NCBI GenBank assembly: GCA_039029395.1
Contig: JBCCGG010000087.1
Coordinates: forward strand, 1 to 8,884
Length of the DNA stretch: 8,884 nt
DNA from: JBCCGG01 sp039029395
GTDB taxonomy: Bacteria; Pseudomonadota; Alphaproteobacteria; Kiloniellales; JAKSDN01
Direction of reading: 5' to 3'
Shown one piece after another: positions 5,610 through 8,884 of the stretch; within the stretch, counting starts at the first letter, position 1, and every line of letters begins with the position of its first letter. The position numbers were made by a program, and so were the translations under genes. Below the pieces are notes generated by a model. It was given only the letters and a program-made list of their open reading frames with translations. It had not been told where the DNA came from and did no database searches.

Positions 5610-6692
5610 CTAGTAAATGTAATCCAGCTTGCCGGCGATCCACATGAGTCCGTCGGCGATCCCGTTCATCAGGCCGCGCTCCTGGGTGTAGACCACCGCG
5701 CGCACCGAGGCGCCGACCCGAAGCGGCCGGTCGGCCGGCATCTGGCCGGGCTCGATGCGCACTTGGAAACGTTGGGACAGCGAGATCCAGGCGGTCGGGT
5801 TCTCGATCACCGGCAGGACGCCGCTGGCCAAGCCCTGGCCCTGGCCGACGCCCCAGCCGATGCTCTCGACCGTGCCGGAAAAACTCTCGCCCGGATACAT
5901 GAAGTAGCTCAAGCCGACCCTCTGGTCGGGCCGGATGACCGAAAGCGCGTTTTCCTGAAAGTTTGCGACGATCCACCAGCGGGTCGTGTCGACGAAGGAG
6001 AGCACCGCCTCGCCGACGTTGACGTAAGTTCCGACCCTAAGCTGCACGTTATCGACAATGCCGTCGACCGGGGCGGCCACCGTGGTCCACCCGAGCGCGA
6101 GCTCGGCGTTGGCCAGCTTGGCCTTGACCTGCTTTACCTCGGCGTGGTCGTCGTCGATCATCGCGTCGAGCCGCTGTTCCAGGCGCAGCTGTTCTGCCTT
6201 GGCCTCGCTCAAAAGCGCCGTATTGGAGCGCAGGTCGTCGGTCGCCTCGTCGAGCCGCTGCTGGGCCGCGAAGCTATCGGCAGCCAGCTTCTCGATACGG
6301 TCGAAGGTGCGCTGGGACAGGTGCACGTTGGCTTTGCGCTCCTCGATGATTTGTTTCTGGGCCTCGAGGCTGCTTTCGATTTGCCGGATCTCGGCCTCGG
6401 CCTGCACCAGCAGCGCGCGCAGGCGGTCGACCTCGTGGCGAAAGGGTCGTGGATCGATGGTGTAGAGCGGGTCGCCTTTCTCTACTTGGCTGCCGTTCTC
6501 CACATAGACCTTGGTGACCGGGCCATTGATTTGGGGCGCAATCTGGATGACGAAAGCTTGGACGTAAGCGTCGCTGGTGTAGGGGGTGTAGCGGTCGGCC
6601 GCAACGTAGTAGACCAGCAAAAGGACAATCACGCCGACCGTGGCCAGCACCCAAAAGCGGATCGACGAAAAGGCTTCGCTTAACTTTGCCAT
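5610..6692 (-). CDS. HlyD/EmrA/AaeA-type membrane fusion protein (periplasmic adaptor)
   Basis: This 360-aa adaptor links an inner-membrane exporter to an outer-membrane channel. A short cytoplasmic N-terminus leads into one membrane anchor (12-31). The periplasmic part begins with the YTSDAYVQA signature (38-46) common to EmrA/AaeA proteins. Next come the first half of the biotinyl-lipoyl domain (QIAPQINGPVTKVYVENG, 50-67, then VEKGDPLYTIDP), a long alpha-helical hairpin (about 84-198, rich in Glu, Gln, Ala and Leu), the second lipoyl half (APVDGIVDNVQLRVGTYVNV, 207-226) and a beta-barrel segment ending near 336. The ATG overlaps the stop of the exporter gene by one base (TGATG), so the two are translationally coupled and almost surely partners. 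The order exporter-then-adaptor is the reverse of E. coli aaeAB. The cargo is unknown. Confidence 0.92.
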   Translation of the reverse strand: MAKLSEAFSSIRFWVLATVGVIVLLLVYYVAADRYTPYTSDAYVQAFVIQIAPQINGPVTKVYVENGSQVEKGDPLYTIDPRPFRHEVDRLRALLVQAEAEIRQIESSLEAQKQIIEERKANVHLSQRTFDRIEKLAADSFAAQQRLDEATDDLRSNTALLSEAKAEQLRLEQRLDAMIDDDHAEVKQVKAKLANAELALGWTTVAAPVDGIVDNVQLRVGTYVNVGEAVLSFVDTTRWWIVANFQENALSVIRPDQRVGLSYFMYPGESFSGTVESIGWGVGQGQGLASGVLPVIENPTAWISLSQRFQVRIEPGQMPADRPLRVGASVRAVVYTQERGLMNGIADGLMWIAGKLDYIY

Positions 6693-8884
6693 CAGCCCGT
6701 GGCCTCGTAGCGATGCACCAGGCTCGAGGTTGACGGCACGACCTGCGCCGCGTCATGGGTCGAGAGCGCGGCGGTGATCTGGTTCATCTGGTACAGCACC
6801 TCGCGGATTCCGTTAAGCGCAAAGCGGTCGAGCCAGGGGTCCGTCCCGGCATCGGTGGCGGTCGCTTCCTGGTCGCTTGTGGTGAGGTCATTCGCCAGCG
6901 CGGCGATCTCCTCGTGCAGCGCCGAGTGGTCTAATGTGCGGCCTTGGGAGATCTCGCCCGCGACGACTTTGAGCAAGGCGTTCGAGCGTGGCGTGGCGGC
7001 CTGCAGGCGTTTGACGATGACCTGGCGATCTTCCGCCTTGGCCCCGTCCAGCATCTCGTAGAACGCGAAGACCTGAACGAAGAGCGTGCCAACGCCGTGG
7101 ACCAGGGCCGTGTAGTCATAGGCTGGCTGAACCCGTCTGGTGAACATGTAGCTGAAGTCGTAAAGCAAGCCGAAGTCGCTCTGCACGTCAAGCTTGAGCT
7201 GGTGGATCATGCGCCGGGTCGCCGGCGGGTCCGGATCCTGCGCCTGGCTGAGACGCTCGAGCGCCGCCGGCAGGCGCCCCAAATTGGCCGCGACGCTGGC
7301 GCGCAGCTGCTTGGCGGGATGTTCGGGCCAGATTAATTGCCCAACCCCGAGGGCGATCGCGAAGGCCAGTAGGGCACCGATCAAGCGGTCCTCGGCCGTG
7401 GTCACGGTGCCGATCGGAAAGGCCGCCATGCCCAGAATGACCGCCATGGCCATGGTGAATTGGATGCCGCCGAAGGACACCCGGTCGGGCCCGGCGCTGT
7501 AGTAGCCACCGATCAGGAAACCGAGCGCCAGGAACGCCAGCAGGAGGCTGAAATGGGGCGCTAGGCTGATCACCGTCAGCCCGAGCAAGCTGTAGAGCGT
7601 GCCGAACAGGGCGCCGGGCAGGGTCAGGCGAATGCGCAGTTGAGACCGGCCCAGGTTCGGTTGGACCAGCGCGATGACCATGCCGAGCATCAGGTACGAG
7701 CCGGCTGGTATGGTGGTGAGGAAATGAAGCGAAAGCCCGATCAGAATACCGAGCGCCATCTTGAGCGCCGCCTTGACGCTGTCCGGCTGCAGGCGGAAAC
7801 CGTGGGGCGCGGCCATGGTCAGCTCCGGCGCCGAATCCGCTTCGGTACGTTCAGCCGTGCAGCGCAGTCGCTCTAGATCCTTGATGACCATCGCGGCGCT
7901 GCTCGAGAAAGCGGTCAGCTTGGCGGAAAGGCGCGCCTGGTCCTCAGAGCGGGACGGCGCCTCGCCGAGCGCACGACTGTGTTTCACCACCGCCCTCAGC
8001 GCCTCTTGATGGCTCGGGCCGTCGATGCCGGCATCTTGGTCGAGGGCCCGCGCCAGGCCCTGCAGCACCTGCAATACCGCGCTCTTGGCGTCAGGGCTGG
8101 CGCTCACGCCGGGCTCGCCCTCCAGGGCGCGGGCCATGAGGCGGACGTTCACGTAGATGTGGCTCAGCAGGGTCACGCGCCGGCGCAGTTCGTCCAATCT
8201 GCCGCGCGGCAGGCGCCAGCCGTCGGTGTCGAGCAGATGGACCTGCTTGCCGAAGAACATTAGGGAGAGCGGGCTCGGCCGATAGCTCAGCGGCCGGTCT
8301 TGCGCGACCTCGTCGGCGATATCGCGCAGCAGCGCGGCGCAGGACCGCTCTATCGCGGACCATATGCCGATCAGATCTGCCAGCCGGGGCGAGGGCCATA
8401 AGCCGATCAGAACGGTCCAGATGAGCGCGACGCCGATGACGCAGGAGATCACCCAGCTCAAGGACGCTATGTCGCCCTGACCGGGTGCCGCGATCGCGCC
8501 GAAGGCAGCGGCCGCGAGCACGAAAATGCCGATAATCGCGCAGAAGGGAAACCGCCAGCGCCCGCGCAGGCCCTGGGCCGCCCAATAGGCCAGGGGCGTG
8601 ATCAGAAGCAGGTTGATCGCTAGGTAGAATGGCCGCGCTTGGAGGAAAAGGTCGATCAGGACGAAGGCGACCACGGCAGCCACGGCCGAGCCGAGCACCA
8701 ACTGAAGCCCCGCGCCGATCGATTCGTCGCGCAGGAAAAACACCAGAATGATCACCGTCATCAAGAGCGGGCTGCCGTTCTCCAAGTGCAATAGCGCGCC
8801 GACCAGGACGCAAATCACCATCACCAAGGTGGCCCGCACCGTCGTGATGACGCGCAGCCGCTCAAGCTGTTGGGTCAAGGTTGC
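6692..8884 (-). CDS. FUSC/AaeB-type inner-membrane efflux transporter (5' end may be missing)
   Basis: This polytopic inner-membrane exporter resembles the fusaric-acid resistance / p-hydroxybenzoate efflux family (FUSC, AaeB). It has the family's duplicated plan: about six membrane segments at 16-161, a large soluble domain at 162-365, about six more segments at 367-516, then a helical soluble C-terminal domain to the end. Landmarks in the second half are RSQLRIRLTLPGALFG (411-426) and AEDRLIGALLAFAIALGVGQ (495-514). Numbering is from a TTG at 8878, which gives 728 aa, near the usual 650-750. The frame remains open for two more codons to the window edge, with no room to see a ribosome site, so the true start may lie outside. 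The family is thought to export aromatic or organic acids by the proton gradient. No AaeX-like small protein or outer-membrane channel lies in the window. Confidence 0.88.
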   Translation of the reverse strand, partial: ATLTQQLERLRVITTVRATLVMVICVLVGALLHLENGSPLLMTVIILVFFLRDESIGAGLQLVLGSAVAAVVAFVLIDLFLQARPFYLAINLLLITPLAYWAAQGLRGRWRFPFCAIIGIFVLAAAAFGAIAAPGQGDIASLSWVISCVIGVALIWTVLIGLWPSPRLADLIGIWSAIERSCAALLRDIADEVAQDRPLSYRPSPLSLMFFGKQVHLLDTDGWRLPRGRLDELRRRVTLLSHIYVNVRLMARALEGEPGVSASPDAKSAVLQVLQGLARALDQDAGIDGPSHQEALRAVVKHSRALGEAPSRSEDQARLSAKLTAFSSSAAMVIKDLERLRCTAERTEADSAPELTMAAPHGFRLQPDSVKAALKMALGILIGLSLHFLTTIPAGSYLMLGMVIALVQPNLGRSQLRIRLTLPGALFGTLYSLLGLTVISLAPHFSLLLAFLALGFLIGGYYSAGPDRVSFGGIQFTMAMAVILGMAAFPIGTVTTAEDRLIGALLAFAIALGVGQLIWPEHPAKQLRASVAANLGRLPAALERLSQAQDPDPPATRRMIHQLKLDVQSDFGLLYDFSYMFTRRVQPAYDYTALVHGVGTLFVQVFAFYEMLDGAKAEDRQVIVKRLQAATPRSNALLKVVAGEISQGRTLDHSALHEEIAALANDLTTSDQEATATDAGTDPWLDRFALNGIREVLYQMNQITAALSTHDAAQVVPSTSSLVHRYEATG

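Noticed and set aside
5105..5647. Forward frame across the convergent junction and the orphan gene
   Set aside because: It begins inside the second permease out of frame and is Arg/Cys-rich with no motif; the minus-strand 118-codon frame has a more protein-like composition.
5583..6683. Forward open frame of 366 codons opposite the membrane fusion protein
   Set aside because: Shadow frame with repetitive Asp/Arg/Gly/Leu content; the minus strand carries clear lipoyl, coiled-coil and anchor features.

Overview
The window is GC-rich and densely coded in the style of an alphaproteobacterium, perhaps a Rhodospirillales-like lineage. That placement rests on base composition, G/C-ending codons, tightly coupled operons and gene content; there is no rRNA or marker gene to confirm it. 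I see seven protein genes in two facing blocks. There is no tRNA, rRNA, CRISPR array, insertion sequence or integrase.

Left block (about 280-5198). A zinc amidohydrolase of peptidase family M20 (N-carbamoyl-amino-acid hydrolase / allantoate amidohydrolase type) reads leftward. Across a 198-bp divergent promoter region lies a rightward four-gene ABC importer operon of the phosphonate/phosphate (PhnCDE) class: a periplasmic binding protein, an ATPase and two different permeases. The last three genes are almost contiguous or overlapping. The divergent region contains a perfect 7-6-7 inverted repeat (1609-1628), a good operator candidate. No C-P lyase gene and no Pho-box-like repeat is visible. 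The binding protein keeps the Ser-rich phosphonate-type turn but seems to lack the acidic residues that hold the amino group of 2-aminoethylphosphonate in E. coli PhnD. The true substrate is therefore open, and the neighbouring amidohydrolase may be a clue to it.

Right block (about 5228-8884, all leftward). A FUSC/AaeB-type inner-membrane exporter (its start may lie beyond the window) overlaps by one base an HlyD/EmrA/AaeA-type membrane fusion protein. Together they look like a two-component efflux pump for aromatic acids or similar toxic compounds. Twenty-five bases downstream is a 118-codon gene for a soluble protein I do not recognise, lower in GC than its neighbours. The two blocks converge at 5199-5227 with no clear terminator.

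The first 279 bases hold no convincing gene. Nothing here is clearly a new system. The best leads are the unassigned substrate of the importer/hydrolase pair with its palindromic operator, and the orphan 118-aa protein behind the efflux pump.
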